Shown: positions 8,660 to 18,067, counted from the stretch's first letter. The stretch: DNA of 64,000 bases from Poriferisodalis sp965204125 (GCF_965204125.1 NZ_OZ241968.1:2976001-3040000); one strand, 5' to 3'. Notes: a model not told the origin generated them from the sequence alone. Numbers and translations: made by a program.

Positions 8660-9543
8660 CCCCCATGCCCTTCTTCGCCCCAGGCGACGATCCCGGGGCG
8701 AGCTTCCTCGAATTGCTGCGGCGCACGGGCAGCGAGCCATTCGCCGGGCTCGCGCAGGTTCCCGGCGCTGAAGGGGGTTTCGGCGCCCTCGAGGGCTCCC
8801 ACGCCACCACCGTGCTGGCCGTGCGCAGCTCCGACGGGGTGGTGGTGGCCGGAGACCGGCGGGCCACCAGCGGCAACCTCATCAGCCATCGCGACATGCG
8901 CAAGGTCTTCCCAGCCGATTCCTATTCGGCGGTCGCCATTGCCGGCGCAGCAGGCCCTGCCGTGCAGATGGTTCGTCTCTTCCAACTGCAGCTCGAGTAC
9001 TACGAGAAAATCGAAGGCAAGCCGCTGAGCCTGGAGGGCAAGGCGAACCAGCTGGCCGAAATGCTGCGGGCACACTTGCCGCAGGCGATGCGTGGTCTCC
9101 CGGTGGTGCCCATCTTCGCCGGATTCGACCCTGTCGACGGGAGGGGCAGGCTCTTCCAATACGACGTGACCGGCGGCCGCTATGAGGAGCAGGACTACGC
9201 CACGGCCGGCTCGGGCAGCCTGCACGCCGGGACAGTCCTGAAGCTCGGCTTCCGTGACGACTTGAGCGAGCCGGAGGCACTGACGCTCAGCGTGCAGGCG
9301 TTGTGGCATGCCGCCGATGAGGACAGCGCCACCGGCGGTCCCGATCCTGTGCGCGGCATCTACCCGGTGCTGGCGGCGATCGGGAGCGTGGGATTCCGCC
9401 AGCTCAGCGACGCCGAGTCAGGAGCAGTATTCGCTGATCTGCAGGCCGAGCTCTCCGGCGGCAGCGGGGGAGCGGCCCGGTCCGGTTCAGCCGGCGCCGA
9501 TCCCAGTTCCGCCGGAGGCAGCCGCAGCGAGGTGCCGCGATGA
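8656..9543 (+). CDS. prcB: 20S proteasome beta subunit
   Basis: Catalytic subunit of the bacterial 20S core. A propeptide of about 50 residues is followed by the self-cleavage site SHA/TTVLAV, giving Thr51 as the N-terminal nucleophile; the residue before it is Ala rather than the usual Gly. The conserved VVVAGDRRATSGN, the Lys in RKVF and the GSGS segment near YATAGSGSLHAG are present, as is DDSATGGPD (here EDSATGGPD). The C-terminal tail is Gly/Ser-rich. The GTG start is coupled to pup; an ATG at 8665 is an alternative. Confidence 0.96.
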   Translation: MTPMPFFAPGDDPGASFLELLRRTGSEPFAGLAQVPGAEGGFGALEGSHATTVLAVRSSDGVVVAGDRRATSGNLISHRDMRKVFPADSYSAVAIAGAAGPAVQMVRLFQLQLEYYEKIEGKPLSLEGKANQLAEMLRAHLPQAMRGLPVVPIFAGFDPVDGRGRLFQYDVTGGRYEEQDYATAGSGSLHAGTVLKLGFRDDLSEPEALTLSVQALWHAADEDSATGGPDPVRGIYPVLAAIGSVGFRQLSDAESGAVFADLQAELSGGSGGAARSGSAGADPSSAGGSRSEVPR

Positions 9544-10262
9544 GCATGCCGGGGATGTACGTCAGTCCCGAGCAGCTCATGCAAGACCGGGCCGACTACG
9601 CCCGCAAGGGAATCGCCCGGGGACGCTCGCTGGTGACGCTGGAATACGGCCACGGCATCGCCCTGGTGGCAGAGAACGCCAGCGCAACGCTGCGCAAGGT
9701 GTCGGAGATTTACGACCGGATCGCCTTCGGCGGCGTGGGCCGCTACATCGAGTTCGACCAGCTGCGCATCGCGGGTGTCCGCCACGCTGAGCTGAAGGGA
9801 TACCAGTACTCGCGTTCAGACGTGGAAGCTCGCAGCCTCGCCAACCAGTACGCGCAGATGCTGGGGCAGTTCTTCACCCATGAGCTCAAGCCGCTCGAGG
9901 TCGAGATCGTGGTGGTGGAGGTGGGGATCGGCGACGAGGCCAACCAGCTCTACAGGATCCAGTACGACGGGACCGTCATGGACGAGGAGGCGTACTGCTG
10001 CATCGGAGGCGATGCCGACGCGGTGCGCGAGCGGGTGGCCGAGGGCTACGACCCTGAGCTCGATGCCGACGCTGCCATCCGGCTGGCTCGTGCGGCGCTC
10101 GCTGGGCCCGAGCGTGAGATCGCTGCACCGGATCTCGAGGTGGCCTTGCTCGAGTCGAACCTCGAAGACGCAACACACCGCCGCCGGTGCTTCCGGCGTC
10201 TCGAGGACGACGAGGTGGCGGCCGCCCTCGGCGACGACGACTCCGATCAGGAAGATTCCTAG
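9540..10262 (+). CDS. prcA: 20S proteasome alpha subunit
   Basis: Structural subunit of the outer rings, which gates the proteasome and accepts the C-terminal Tyr motif of the ATPase. The N-terminal gating region (MSMPGMYVSPEQLMQDRADY) and the following RKGIARGRSLVTLEYGHGIA match actinobacterial PrcA. Length 240 aa is normal; the C-terminus is a very acidic tail (DDDSDQEDS), a usual feature. ATG at 9540 overlaps the prcB stop by 4 nt, so the two subunits are translationally coupled. Confidence 0.96.
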   Translation: MSMPGMYVSPEQLMQDRADYARKGIARGRSLVTLEYGHGIALVAENASATLRKVSEIYDRIAFGGVGRYIEFDQLRIAGVRHAELKGYQYSRSDVEARSLANQYAQMLGQFFTHELKPLEVEIVVVEVGIGDEANQLYRIQYDGTVMDEEAYCCIGGDADAVRERVAEGYDPELDADAAIRLARAALAGPEREIAAPDLEVALLESNLEDATHRRRCFRRLEDDEVAAALGDDDSDQEDS

Positions 10263-10274
10263 ATCGGAAGTACG

Positions 10275-11642
10275 GTGAGCGCCGTGCAGCGGCGCATCAT
10301 GGGTGTCGAGAACGAGTACGGCGTCACGTGCACGCTGCGGGGGCAGCGGCGCCTCAGCCCCGATGAGGTAGCGCGCTACCTGTTCCGCCGGGTGGTGTCG
10401 TGGGGCCGATCCAGCAATGTGTTCTTGGCAAACGGGGCGCGCCTGTATCTCGACGTCGGCAGCCATCCCGAGTACGCCACGCCGGAATGCGATTCCGTCT
10501 ATGACGTGGTGTGCCACGACCGTGCGGGCGAGCGGATCCTCGAACAGCTCGTCGCCAGCGCCACCGAGCGACTGGCAGAGGAGGCGTTCAACGGCACGAT
10601 CTTCCTCTTCAAGAACAACACCGACTCGGCCGGCAACAGCTACGGGTGCCATGAGAACTACCTGACCAGCCGCGCCGATGACTTCTCGAACTACGCCGAG
10701 GTGCTGATCCCGTTCCTGGTGACCAGGCAGATCTACGCCGGCGCGGGCAAGGTGCTCAATACGGCCAAGGGTGCCCGGTATTGCATCACCCAGCGAGCGG
10801 AGCACATCTGGGAGAGCGTGTCGAGCGCTACCACCCGCAGCCGTCCGATCATCAACACCCGCGACGAACCGCACGCCGATGCGGAGCGCTTCCGACGCTT
10901 GCACGTCATCGTCGGCGACTCGAACATGAGTGAGTACACATCGTTCCTCAAGATCGGCGCGGCGGCACTCATGCTGCGCATGCTTGAGGATCCCTCCGTG
11001 GTGCTGCGGGACATGACGCTGGAGAACCCCATCCGGGCGATCCGCGAGATCAGCCACGACATCACCTGCAGACGCAAGGTGCGCCTGGCCAATGGGCGCG
11101 AAGTGAGCGCATTCGATATCCAGTCGGAGTACCTGGAACGAGCCCTGCGCTTTGCCGAGACCAACGACCTCACGGAGGAGGAATCACGTGCCCTGCAGAT
11201 GTGGGAGCACGCCATGACGGCGATCGGCGACGATCCGCTGCAGCTGGATCGTGAGGTGGACTGGGTCATCAAGCACAAACTGCTCACGAGCTATGCCGAT
11301 CGTGCTGGGGTGGGCTTCGACGACCCACACATTGCTCTGCTGGATCTGCAGTACCACCATGTTCATTCGACGCGAGGCGTTTTCTATGTAATGCAGCGGC
11401 GCGGCCTGGTCGAGCGGGTCCTGGATGACGCCGATGTGCGTCGGGCGACCGAGGAAGCGCCCCAGACGACGAGAGCCCGACTGCGCGGTGCGTTCGTTCG
11501 CGAGGCCAAGGCGCGGCGCCGCGACTACACCGTGGACTGGGTGCATCTGAAGCTCAACGACCAGGCTCAGCGAACGGTCTTGTGCAAGGACCCGTTCCGT
11601 TCCCACGACGAGCGTGTCGACAAGTTGATCGAGTCGCTGTGA
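10275..11642 (+). CDS. pafA: Pup-protein ligase PafA
   Basis: ATP-dependent ligase that joins the side-chain carboxylate of the C-terminal Glu of Pup to substrate lysines. It is a paralogue of Dop. The N-terminal MGVENEYGV strand carries the metal-binding Glu residues, and the blocks NNTDSAGNSYGCHENYL and NTRDEPHADAERFRRLHV are shared with Dop. It lacks the extra Dop loop and is shorter (455 aa), which separates the two. GTG at 10275 lies 12 nt after prcA, so it is the last core gene of the locus. Confidence 0.96.
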   Translation: MSAVQRRIMGVENEYGVTCTLRGQRRLSPDEVARYLFRRVVSWGRSSNVFLANGARLYLDVGSHPEYATPECDSVYDVVCHDRAGERILEQLVASATERLAEEAFNGTIFLFKNNTDSAGNSYGCHENYLTSRADDFSNYAEVLIPFLVTRQIYAGAGKVLNTAKGARYCITQRAEHIWESVSSATTRSRPIINTRDEPHADAERFRRLHVIVGDSNMSEYTSFLKIGAAALMLRMLEDPSVVLRDMTLENPIRAIREISHDITCRRKVRLANGREVSAFDIQSEYLERALRFAETNDLTEEESRALQMWEHAMTAIGDDPLQLDREVDWVIKHKLLTSYADRAGVGFDDPHIALLDLQYHHVHSTRGVFYVMQRRGLVERVLDDADVRRATEEAPQTTRARLRGAFVREAKARRRDYTVDWVHLKLNDQAQRTVLCKDPFRSHDERVDKLIESL

Positions 11643-11692
11643 TGCGCACCGCGGTCTGCCCGCTTCGGCGCTCCGCTGGCTGAAGGCAGCAG

Positions 11693-12751
11693 ATGCCGCG
11701 CTTTGCGCGCCTGCGAGCCGCCGAGGTCCGTGACGTGCGGCCCGGGCTGGCGCGGATGACCCTGTCGGACGGCAGCGAGGCGTACGCGCTGACGGATCTG
11801 TGCGGCCCGGTCAAAGCCGGCGACGAGCTGCTCGTGAACACGGCCGCGCTGGACCTGCATCTGGGCAGCGGCGGAGCCCATGTGGTTCACACCAACCTCA
11901 GTGCGCCCTACCGCGGCGCTGGAGATCCAGCGCCTCCGGGCCGGATCATGAAGGCCCGTTATCTCGCAGAGCAGCTGCCCGTCGACGCGTATGAGGAAGC
12001 GACGGGCGATGCGCCCGACGATGTCGACGTGGAGACGCTGCCGTCGCTGGCGCGCGTGCGGGTGGTGCTGTGCGTGCTGCACAGCCACGCGCTGGCGCTG
12101 GCTGCAACAGTCCGCGATGCCACCGGTACGGCGCCGGGTTACGTCATGACCGATGGCGGAGCCTTGCCGTTCGTGCTCAGCGATCTCGCAGCGGCGTGCT
12201 TGGAACGAGGGGTGATAGCGACGGCGGTCAGCGCCGGGCAGGCCTTCGGGGCTCCTCTCGAGGCGGTCACTGTTGCCTCCGGCGTGGCTGCACTGGCGCA
12301 GCGAGGCGTCGAGCGCGTGGTCATCGCACCAGGGCCAGGGCACCTCGGGACCGCGAGCCCTCTGGGTTTCTCGGCCCTGGATCTCGTCGGCCACGCGGCC
12401 GTGCTGGACGCACTCGGGGCGGTGACAGCACTGGCGGCGCGTGCTTCGTCTGTTGATGAGCGCTCACGGCACCGTGGCGTGAGCCATCACACTCGCGCGA
12501 TGGCAGCGCTGGCTCCCGCCCGGACAGCTGTGCCAGTCCCGGCAGGACCAGCGGCTGGCAAGGCAGCCGGGGAAGCAGCGTGGATCGAGGCGTTGGGGGA
12601 GCGCGCGGTCGGCGTGGAGCCGGTTGCCGTCGCCGATGCCCTTGCCCGCTGCGGCCTGAATGTCACCTCCATGGGCCGACCACTGACAGATGACCGGCGT
12701 GCATGCGCATGGCTGGGAGCCGCAGCGGCCTGGCTGGCGGCACCGGCATGA
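11693..12751 (+). CDS. DUF3866 family protein
   Basis: Protein of 352 aa belonging to the DUF3866 family, which in actinobacteria is repeatedly found next to the Pup-proteasome genes; its function is unknown. Recognisable blocks are VNTAALDLHLGSGGAHVV, HSHALALAATVRD, GYVMTDGGALP and VVIAPGPGHLGTASPLGFS. There is no signal peptide or membrane helix. ATG at 11693 has an AAGG ribosome binding site. The stop overlaps the start of the signal peptidase gene. The conserved neighbourhood suggests a role tied to protein turnover, but that is only association. Confidence 0.85.
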   Translation: MPRFARLRAAEVRDVRPGLARMTLSDGSEAYALTDLCGPVKAGDELLVNTAALDLHLGSGGAHVVHTNLSAPYRGAGDPAPPGRIMKARYLAEQLPVDAYEEATGDAPDDVDVETLPSLARVRVVLCVLHSHALALAATVRDATGTAPGYVMTDGGALPFVLSDLAAACLERGVIATAVSAGQAFGAPLEAVTVASGVAALAQRGVERVVIAPGPGHLGTASPLGFSALDLVGHAAVLDALGAVTALAARASSVDERSRHRGVSHHTRAMAALAPARTAVPVPAGPAAGKAAGEAAWIEALGERAVGVEPVAVADALARCGLNVTSMGRPLTDDRRACAWLGAAAAWLAAPA

Positions 12752-13338
12752 CCATTCCCGACGAACCCGAGGATCTGCCGCCGCCTCGGCAGCCGCGCGT
12801 TCGGCGGGCTATGAGCCGACGCACGCGCAGCCTGCTGTCGTGGACATGGGTGCTGCTGGCGGCGGTGATGCTCGCGCTGCTGATGCGGACGTTTCTCATC
12901 GCCGCGTTCTACATCCCGTCCGAGTCGATGGAACCGGTGCTCGAGATCGGGGATCGACTGCTGGTCTCCAAGCTCAGCTACCGCATCGGAGATCCCGAAC
13001 CCGGCGATGTTGTTGTGTTCCGGACCCCGCCCTCGATGCAGCCGGCGCAGACCGCAGAGCTCATCAAGCGAGTTGTTGCCGTCGGCGGCCAGCAGGTCGA
13101 AGCAGTGAACGGCCGACTCGTCATTGACGGATCGCCGGTGGATGAGCAGTACCTGTCCGCCGACGTGTACACGCGCGACTTCGGTCCAGTGCTGGTGCCT
13201 GCCGGATACGTGTTCGTCATGGGCGACAACCGTCGCTCGAGCCAGGACAGCCGTGTCTTCGGCGCCATCCCGGAGAGCGAGATCGTCGGCAGGGCATTTG
13301 CTCGCTTCTGGCCGCCCACGCGGCTCGGCGGCTTGTAG
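12748..13338 (+). CDS. lepB: Signal peptidase I
   Basis: Membrane-bound Ser/Lys protease that removes signal peptides of Sec and Tat substrates. One N-terminal membrane anchor (residues about 33-54) is followed by the catalytic PSESMEP box with Ser60, the general base Lys107 in ELIKRVVAVGG, and the late box VMGDNRRSSQDSR. Length 196 aa fits. I chose ATG 12748 because it forms an ATGA overlap with the preceding stop; the longer frame upstream lies inside DUF3866. The tatA-tatC genes follow shortly, so export functions cluster here. Confidence 0.93.
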   Translation: MTIPDEPEDLPPPRQPRVRRAMSRRTRSLLSWTWVLLAAVMLALLMRTFLIAAFYIPSESMEPVLEIGDRLLVSKLSYRIGDPEPGDVVVFRTPPSMQPAQTAELIKRVVAVGGQQVEAVNGRLVIDGSPVDEQYLSADVYTRDFGPVLVPAGYVFVMGDNRRSSQDSRVFGAIPESEIVGRAFARFWPPTRLGGL

Positions 13339-13370
13339 ATCTGCGGCGCGGTGATCGGTGCCGAACGCGG

Positions 13371-14132
13371 TCAGGCGGGCTGCGTCTCGCAGATGTCGCC
13401 TGCAGGGGTTGATTCCTCCGAAGTCTTCGATGACTCGAGGCCAGCGAGCAGGCGGTCGACGTGATCGCCGTACAGGCCATCGAGGCCCATGTTCCGCAGT
13501 GCGGTCGCCAGGCGGGTGTGCTGCACGTCCCAGCCGAAGCAGAGGCGCTCGAATCGGTGGAAGAGAGCCGCGAGGCCGCCCGTCCAGTCCTTGGCGGGAA
13601 GGTTGACCGCATCGATGCGGGCATTGGCCATCGCGGCAGCCCGACGCTCTGGGCCCTCCTTCATGCGCCGCACCCGAGTCGAATCGACGATGTGGGCCGA
13701 AGTGCGCCGGCGCAGGTCGACCAGGAGATCCCAGTCGCCGTGGCACAGCCAGAGACGGTCCTCCGCACCGGCGGAACGGGCAGCGGAGATCACGGCGTCC
13801 GCCGCCGCAGGGTCTTTGAGATCGACTGACAGCTCGAAGTCGGTGCCGCACGCCTGGTACATGTCCGCAAGCGTGGGAATCTCGGCACCGATTCGATCGC
13901 GCTGCAACGAGCTGAATGCACGGCGAACACCGCGGTGCCAATCGACGCCGTCATGGTCCAGCATGGGATGACCGTCCTGGCTCAGCCAGACATCGGTCTC
14001 GAGGCCGGTTGCTCCCATGTCCAGGGCCAGGACGAACGTGTCCAGGGCATTGTCGGGGCCGTGCGCTCGTCCGCCACGGTGCGCGAACGCGATCGGAGGC
14101 GTGCGCAGTGACGGCAGCGGCTGAGGGGGCAC
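13371..14132 (-). CDS. Glycerophosphodiester phosphodiesterase family protein
   Basis: TIM-barrel enzyme of the GDPD family (253 aa), expected to cleave glycerophosphodiesters to glycerol-3-phosphate and an alcohol. Catalytic and metal residues are visible: His18-Arg-Gly in AFAHRGG, Glu45 and Asp47 in LETDVW, and His60 in MLDHDG. The normal PENT motif is PDNA here, a conservative change at a metal-ligand position. No signal peptide, so it is cytoplasmic. I start at GTG 14132; the longer frame reads back into the neighbouring gene. It lies head to head with the next gene with only 9 nt between starts. Confidence 0.87.
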   Translation of the reverse strand: MPPQPLPSLRTPPIAFAHRGGRAHGPDNALDTFVLALDMGATGLETDVWLSQDGHPMLDHDGVDWHRGVRRAFSSLQRDRIGAEIPTLADMYQACGTDFELSVDLKDPAAADAVISAARSAGAEDRLWLCHGDWDLLVDLRRRTSAHIVDSTRVRRMKEGPERRAAAMANARIDAVNLPAKDWTGGLAALFHRFERLCFGWDVQHTRLATALRNMGLDGLYGDHVDRLLAGLESSKTSEESTPAGDICETQPA

Positions 14133-14141
14133 GCCTCTATC

Positions 14142-14420
14142 GTGCCACTTGTGCCGGCGATATGGCTGTTGCCCATCGTTGCCTTCGGCGTGCTCGCCGC
14201 CCTCAGCATCGTCATGATCCGACGGCTGGCGATGGAGCTGCGGGCGACGGCACAGAGCCTGGCGTCCATCGCAGACGCGGCGGCAACGGTGCGTGCCGAC
14301 GTCATGCGAGCGCGCGCCGCAATCGACAGCCTGGACGTGCCGTCGCTGCGCCAAGCCACTGCCGAACGAGCGCTCGGCATGGCGGTGCGGTGGGCTGCTC
14401 GCCGGGTACTGCCCTTCTGA
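14142..14420 (+). CDS. Small single-TM protein with amphipathic tail
   Basis: Protein of 92 aa with one N-terminal transmembrane helix (about residues 7-26, WLLPIVAFGVLAALSIVMI) and a long helical, alternately charged region that could form a coiled coil. GTG 14142 and GTG 14151 are both possible starts. No family recognised; size and position upstream of tatA suggest a small membrane-associated factor, but I make no functional claim. Its start is separated by 9 nt from the divergent GDPD gene, so the two promoters must overlap the coding regions. Confidence 0.6.
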   Translation: MPLVPAIWLLPIVAFGVLAALSIVMIRRLAMELRATAQSLASIADAAATVRADVMRARAAIDSLDVPSLRQATAERALGMAVRWAARRVLPF

Positions 14421-14505
14421 TGGGTCAGCAGTCGTTGCACACGGGTCCGCCTGCGCGTGCGCGGCACAGAACCGCCGCGCGGGGCCGGGGTTCTACCATC
14501 GAGCC

Positions 14506-14817
14506 GTGAGCCTGCAGCCCAACGAGGTGCTGATCATCGTGCTCGTGGCGCTGATCGTGCTCGGCCCCAAGCGGCTGCCGGGCGCAATCCGGGGCATCGG
14601 CCGCGCCTTCCGGCAGGTACGCGACTTCTCGACCACTGTTCGCCAGGAAATGGATGCCACGATCTCGCCGCCGATAGTCGAGCCCGCATCGCCGCCCGCA
14701 CGTCCCCCCGCGTCAGAAGACCCAGAGGCAGAGCCGGAGGGTGACCAGGCCGACAACGAGCAGCCTGATGCTGCGGGACCGGCCGGCGATGACGTGACCA
14801 GAGACGGCGCTGCGTGA
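14506..14817 (+). CDS. tatA: Twin-arginine translocase subunit TatA/TatB
   Basis: Small membrane component of the Tat system, which exports folded, often cofactor-bearing proteins. One short N-terminal helix (LIIVLVALIVLGP) is followed by the hinge and amphipathic helix KRLPGAIRGIGRAFRQVRDF, then a Pro/Glu-rich soluble tail. 103 aa. The family signature FGPKxLP appears as LGPKRLP. I cannot say from sequence alone whether it acts as TatA or TatB. GTG at 14506 (VSLQPNEV) is the natural start. Its stop overlaps tatC (GTGA), supporting an operon. Confidence 0.9.
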   Translation: MSLQPNEVLIIVLVALIVLGPKRLPGAIRGIGRAFRQVRDFSTTVRQEMDATISPPIVEPASPPARPPASEDPEAEPEGDQADNEQPDAAGPAGDDVTRDGAA

Positions 14818-15674
14818 GACTTCGATGGCGCCGCCGGCCACGGCCGGAGGTGATGGGTTTCTGGGATCACGTCGCCGAGCTGCGGAACCGGCTCATCTGG
14901 AGCATCGTGGCCATCGGGCTCGGCATGGTTGTCGGGCTCATCGTGTACGACTGGCTCTTGGAGGCGGTCTTCCTGCCCCCGTATTGCCGAGTCCTTGAAG
15001 CGCGTGACGCTCCGGCGAGCGTGCTGGGGGACTCCTGCAGCCTGATCATCACCTCGCCGCTGGAAGGATTCCGCACCCGAATAAAGGTCTCGGCGTACCT
15101 GGGCGTAGTGCTGGCGATGCCGGTGCTGTTGTGGCACCTGTGGCGCTTCATCACTCCGGCTCTGGACCGCCGGGAGAAGCGATGGGCGGTGCCGTTCGTG
15201 ATCGTCGGGTTCCTGCTGTTCGCGTCCGGTGTGCTGCTCGCCTACTTCACTTTCGAGCGGGCGCTGGATTTTCTGATCTCCGTCAGCGGTGATGTCGTGG
15301 ATCCGCTGCTGGGGCCAGGTGCCTACTTGGGCTTGGTGACGTTCATGATGCTGGCATTCGGCATCGGCTTCGAGTTCCCGATCCTGTTGGTGTTCGCACA
15401 GCTCGCTGGGATTGTGACCCCGCGGCAGCTCAATAGAGCCCGCCGCTATGCCATCGTCGGCATCGTCGCCGGCGCGGCGATCATCACGCCGTCTGGGGAC
15501 CCGATCACGCTGGCGGCACTGTCGGTGCCGCTGTATGTGTTCTACGAGCTGTCGATCCTGGTCGGTTACCTGATACTCCGCCGCCGCAGCGGTGAACCCC
15601 CGCTGCGGCGCCGATTCCGCCGGCTGCCGAAAGAGAGCGAACAGGGCGCCGTAGGCGGCGGGCTGACGCCGTGA
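14814..15674 (+). CDS. tatC: Sec-independent translocase TatC
   Basis: Six-helix membrane receptor of the Tat export system that binds twin-arginine signal peptides. The N-terminal cytosolic segment MGFWDHVAELRNRLIWS contains the conserved HxxELRxRL motif for signal recognition. The first periplasmic loop and the GFEFPIL segment in helix 4 are typical. 286 aa. The GTG start is coupled to tatA and the stop is coupled to the helicase gene, so tatA-tatC-helY form one transcript, an arrangement also seen in other actinobacteria. Confidence 0.95.
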   Translation: MRLRWRRRPRPEVMGFWDHVAELRNRLIWSIVAIGLGMVVGLIVYDWLLEAVFLPPYCRVLEARDAPASVLGDSCSLIITSPLEGFRTRIKVSAYLGVVLAMPVLLWHLWRFITPALDRREKRWAVPFVIVGFLLFASGVLLAYFTFERALDFLISVSGDVVDPLLGPGAYLGLVTFMMLAFGIGFEFPILLVFAQLAGIVTPRQLNRARRYAIVGIVAGAAIITPSGDPITLAALSVPLYVFYELSILVGYLILRRRSGEPPLRRRFRRLPKESEQGAVGGGLTP

Positions 15675-18067
15675 CCTCGAACCGGCCGGCAGGGCCACCG
15701 CTGTTCGCGGAACTCCTGAATGCGCGGGGCATCTCGCCAGACGGCTTTCAGACCGAGGCGTTCGCCGCGCTCGACCGGGGCGACTCGGTGCTGGTCGCTG
15801 CGCCGACCTCGTCGGGCAAGACCCTCGTTGCGGAGTACGGGATCGCGGCAACCCTGGAAGCAGGCAAGCGCGCCGCTTACACCGCACCGACCAAGGCGCT
15901 GTCGAACCAGAAGCTGCGCGAGCTGCGCTCGTGGCTGGGCTCCGAGCGGGTCGGCCTGCTCACCGGCGACAACGTCATCAGCCCGGATGCCGACGTGGTG
16001 GTCATGACCACCGAAGTGCTGCGCAACATGATGTACGCCGGCTCGCCGCACATCGCCCAGTTCGGCGTGGCCGTGCTGGATGAGGTCCACTATCTGCAGG
16101 ATCCGTACCGGGGAGCGGTCTGGGAAGAGGTCATCATCAGCACGCCGCCGCACATGCGACTGGTGTGCCTGTCGGCCACGGTCAGCAATGCGCACGAGCT
16201 CGCTTCATGGGTCGAAGCCACCGCAGGCGGGTGCACGGCGGTGGTGTGCTCGCAGCGGCCGGTGCCTCTCGAGGACCGTTTCCTGCTCTACGAACGGCAC
16301 AGCCGCCGCTTGGTGGACCTGCCGACGCTGCGGGACGGCCGCCCGAATCCCGAGATCGAGCGGATGGCCGAGGGGGCACGTTCCCGATCCGGCGGCCAGC
16401 GCCGGCATCGCCGGGCAGGTGCGCGACCGGCCCGGCCGCGCCGCTCGGAGATCGTCGAGCATCTGGCGGCCGGCGCCAGGCTGCCCGCAATCGTGTTCGT
16501 GTTCTCCCGCCAGGGTTGCGACGACGCCGCCCGGACGCTGGTCGCTGAGGGGGCGGCGTTTCTGGATGCCGCTCAGCAGCATCGCGTACGGCAGATCGCG
16601 GCGGCGCACACGGCGGATCTCGACGGGGGAGATCTCGACGCGCTCGGCTACCACGAGTGGCTGGAGCAGCTCACAGCCGGCGTTGCGGCTCATCACGCGG
16701 GCCTGATACCGGCCTTCAAGGAGGCCATCGAAGAGTGCTTCTCGGCCGGACTGTTGGCAGTGGTGTTCGCAACGGAGACGCTGGCGGTGGGCGTGAATAT
16801 GCCTGCTCGCTCGGTGGTGATCGAGCAGCTCAGCCGCTTCCGGGGCGAGGGCTTTGCACTGCTGACACCGGGCGAGTACACCCAACTCACCGGGCGGGCG
16901 GGTCGCCGCGGTATCGATGAGACGGGCTTCGCATACACGCTGTGGCATCCGCAGACGGCGTTCGAGGAGACGGCCCGCCTGGCCGCAAGCGGTGACTTCG
17001 AACTGGAGTCCTCGTTCCGGCCGACCTACAACATGGTTGCCAACCTCATCGCCAGCCGCAGCCACGACGAGGCAGTCGAGCTCCTACAGCGGTCGTTCGC
17101 CCAGTGGCGGGCTGATCGCCGGGTCGGCCAGTGGACCGCGGAACTCGAGGTGGAACGCAAAGCGCTGCGCGAGGCTCGGGCACGACTGCGGTCGATGGGG
17201 GGCGGTCGTGGCCGTTCGCAGTCGCACGCATCGGCACGCGGGAGGTCGTCGGGCTCGGGTCGGCACCGGCGCGGCAGGCCTGCCGACCGCCGCACCGACC
17301 GGGCACTCGTCGATGCGGAGCGTCACGCCGAGCGCGTGGGAGCACGGGTGAGCCGTCTGAAGGATCGGATCAAACTCGCCAAGGGAGGGCTGGCCCGCCA
17401 GCTCGACGCCACCAACGAGGTGCTGAACATCTTCGGCTGTGCGGATGCCTGGTCGCTGACCGCCACCGGTGACTGCTTGAAGTCTGTCTTCCACGAGTGC
17501 GATCTGCTGACGGTGCTGTGCTTGCGCGACGGCGTTTTCGACGGTGTGGCGCCCGCTCAACTCGCCGGCCTGGTGTCGGTGCTGACCTACGAACATCGCA
17601 GCAGCCAGCCGCCGCCGCCGCCCCGCTATCCCGACAACGACTCCCGCGAGAGGGCAGCGCACATGTTCGAGCTGGCGTCACAGATCAACAGCGCTGAGCG
17701 ACAGCACAGCGTGGCGCCGTCGCGCGCGCCCGACGCAGCGTTCTTCGCCATTGCCCATGCCTGGGCTGGCGGGACGGCATACACCGATCTGTGGCACGGC
17801 GATGCGGGGGGCGACCAAGTGCCCTCTGGCGGCGATTTCGTTCGCCAGATGCGGCAGCTCATCGATCTCGTCGACCGGATCGCAGGCGTTGCCTTCCAGC
17901 AGCGCACACGGCGCGCCGCAGCCGATGCCTGCTCGGCACTCGACCACGGTGTCGTCGCTGCAGCTGCCCGAGTCTCCGATGGCCGGGTGGGGGAATCTGT
18001 CACCGCGGCGTCGGGAGACGGCTTCGTGTCGTTGCCGGTGGTGACACGCACGCGCAGGCTCACGTGA
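15671..18067 (+). CDS. helY: Ski2-like DEVH-box RNA helicase HelY
   Basis: ATP-dependent helicase of the Ski2/Mtr4-like group, 798 aa, likely acting on RNA. Walker A APTSSGKT (residues 44-51), motif Ib PTKALSNQK, motif II DEVH (137-140), motif III SATVS and the C-terminal helicase motif VI QLTGRAGRRGID are all visible. A basic, low-complexity Arg/Ser/Gly insert lies in the C-terminal half (around 17,210-17,290). A second, shorter Arg/Gly-rich insert occurs near 16,380-16,440. The tail after about residue 550 is the Ski2-type C-terminal region. Coupled by 4-nt overlaps to tatC and to the next gene. Confidence 0.92.
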   Translation: MTSNRPAGPPLFAELLNARGISPDGFQTEAFAALDRGDSVLVAAPTSSGKTLVAEYGIAATLEAGKRAAYTAPTKALSNQKLRELRSWLGSERVGLLTGDNVISPDADVVVMTTEVLRNMMYAGSPHIAQFGVAVLDEVHYLQDPYRGAVWEEVIISTPPHMRLVCLSATVSNAHELASWVEATAGGCTAVVCSQRPVPLEDRFLLYERHSRRLVDLPTLRDGRPNPEIERMAEGARSRSGGQRRHRRAGARPARPRRSEIVEHLAAGARLPAIVFVFSRQGCDDAARTLVAEGAAFLDAAQQHRVRQIAAAHTADLDGGDLDALGYHEWLEQLTAGVAAHHAGLIPAFKEAIEECFSAGLLAVVFATETLAVGVNMPARSVVIEQLSRFRGEGFALLTPGEYTQLTGRAGRRGIDETGFAYTLWHPQTAFEETARLAASGDFELESSFRPTYNMVANLIASRSHDEAVELLQRSFAQWRADRRVGQWTAELEVERKALREARARLRSMGGGRGRSQSHASARGRSSGSGRHRRGRPADRRTDRALVDAERHAERVGARVSRLKDRIKLAKGGLARQLDATNEVLNIFGCADAWSLTATGDCLKSVFHECDLLTVLCLRDGVFDGVAPAQLAGLVSVLTYEHRSSQPPPPPRYPDNDSRERAAHMFELASQINSAERQHSVAPSRAPDAAFFAIAHAWAGGTAYTDLWHGDAGGDQVPSGGDFVRQMRQLIDLVDRIAGVAFQQRTRRAAADACSALDHGVVAAAARVSDGRVGESVTAASGDGFVSLPVVTRTRRLT

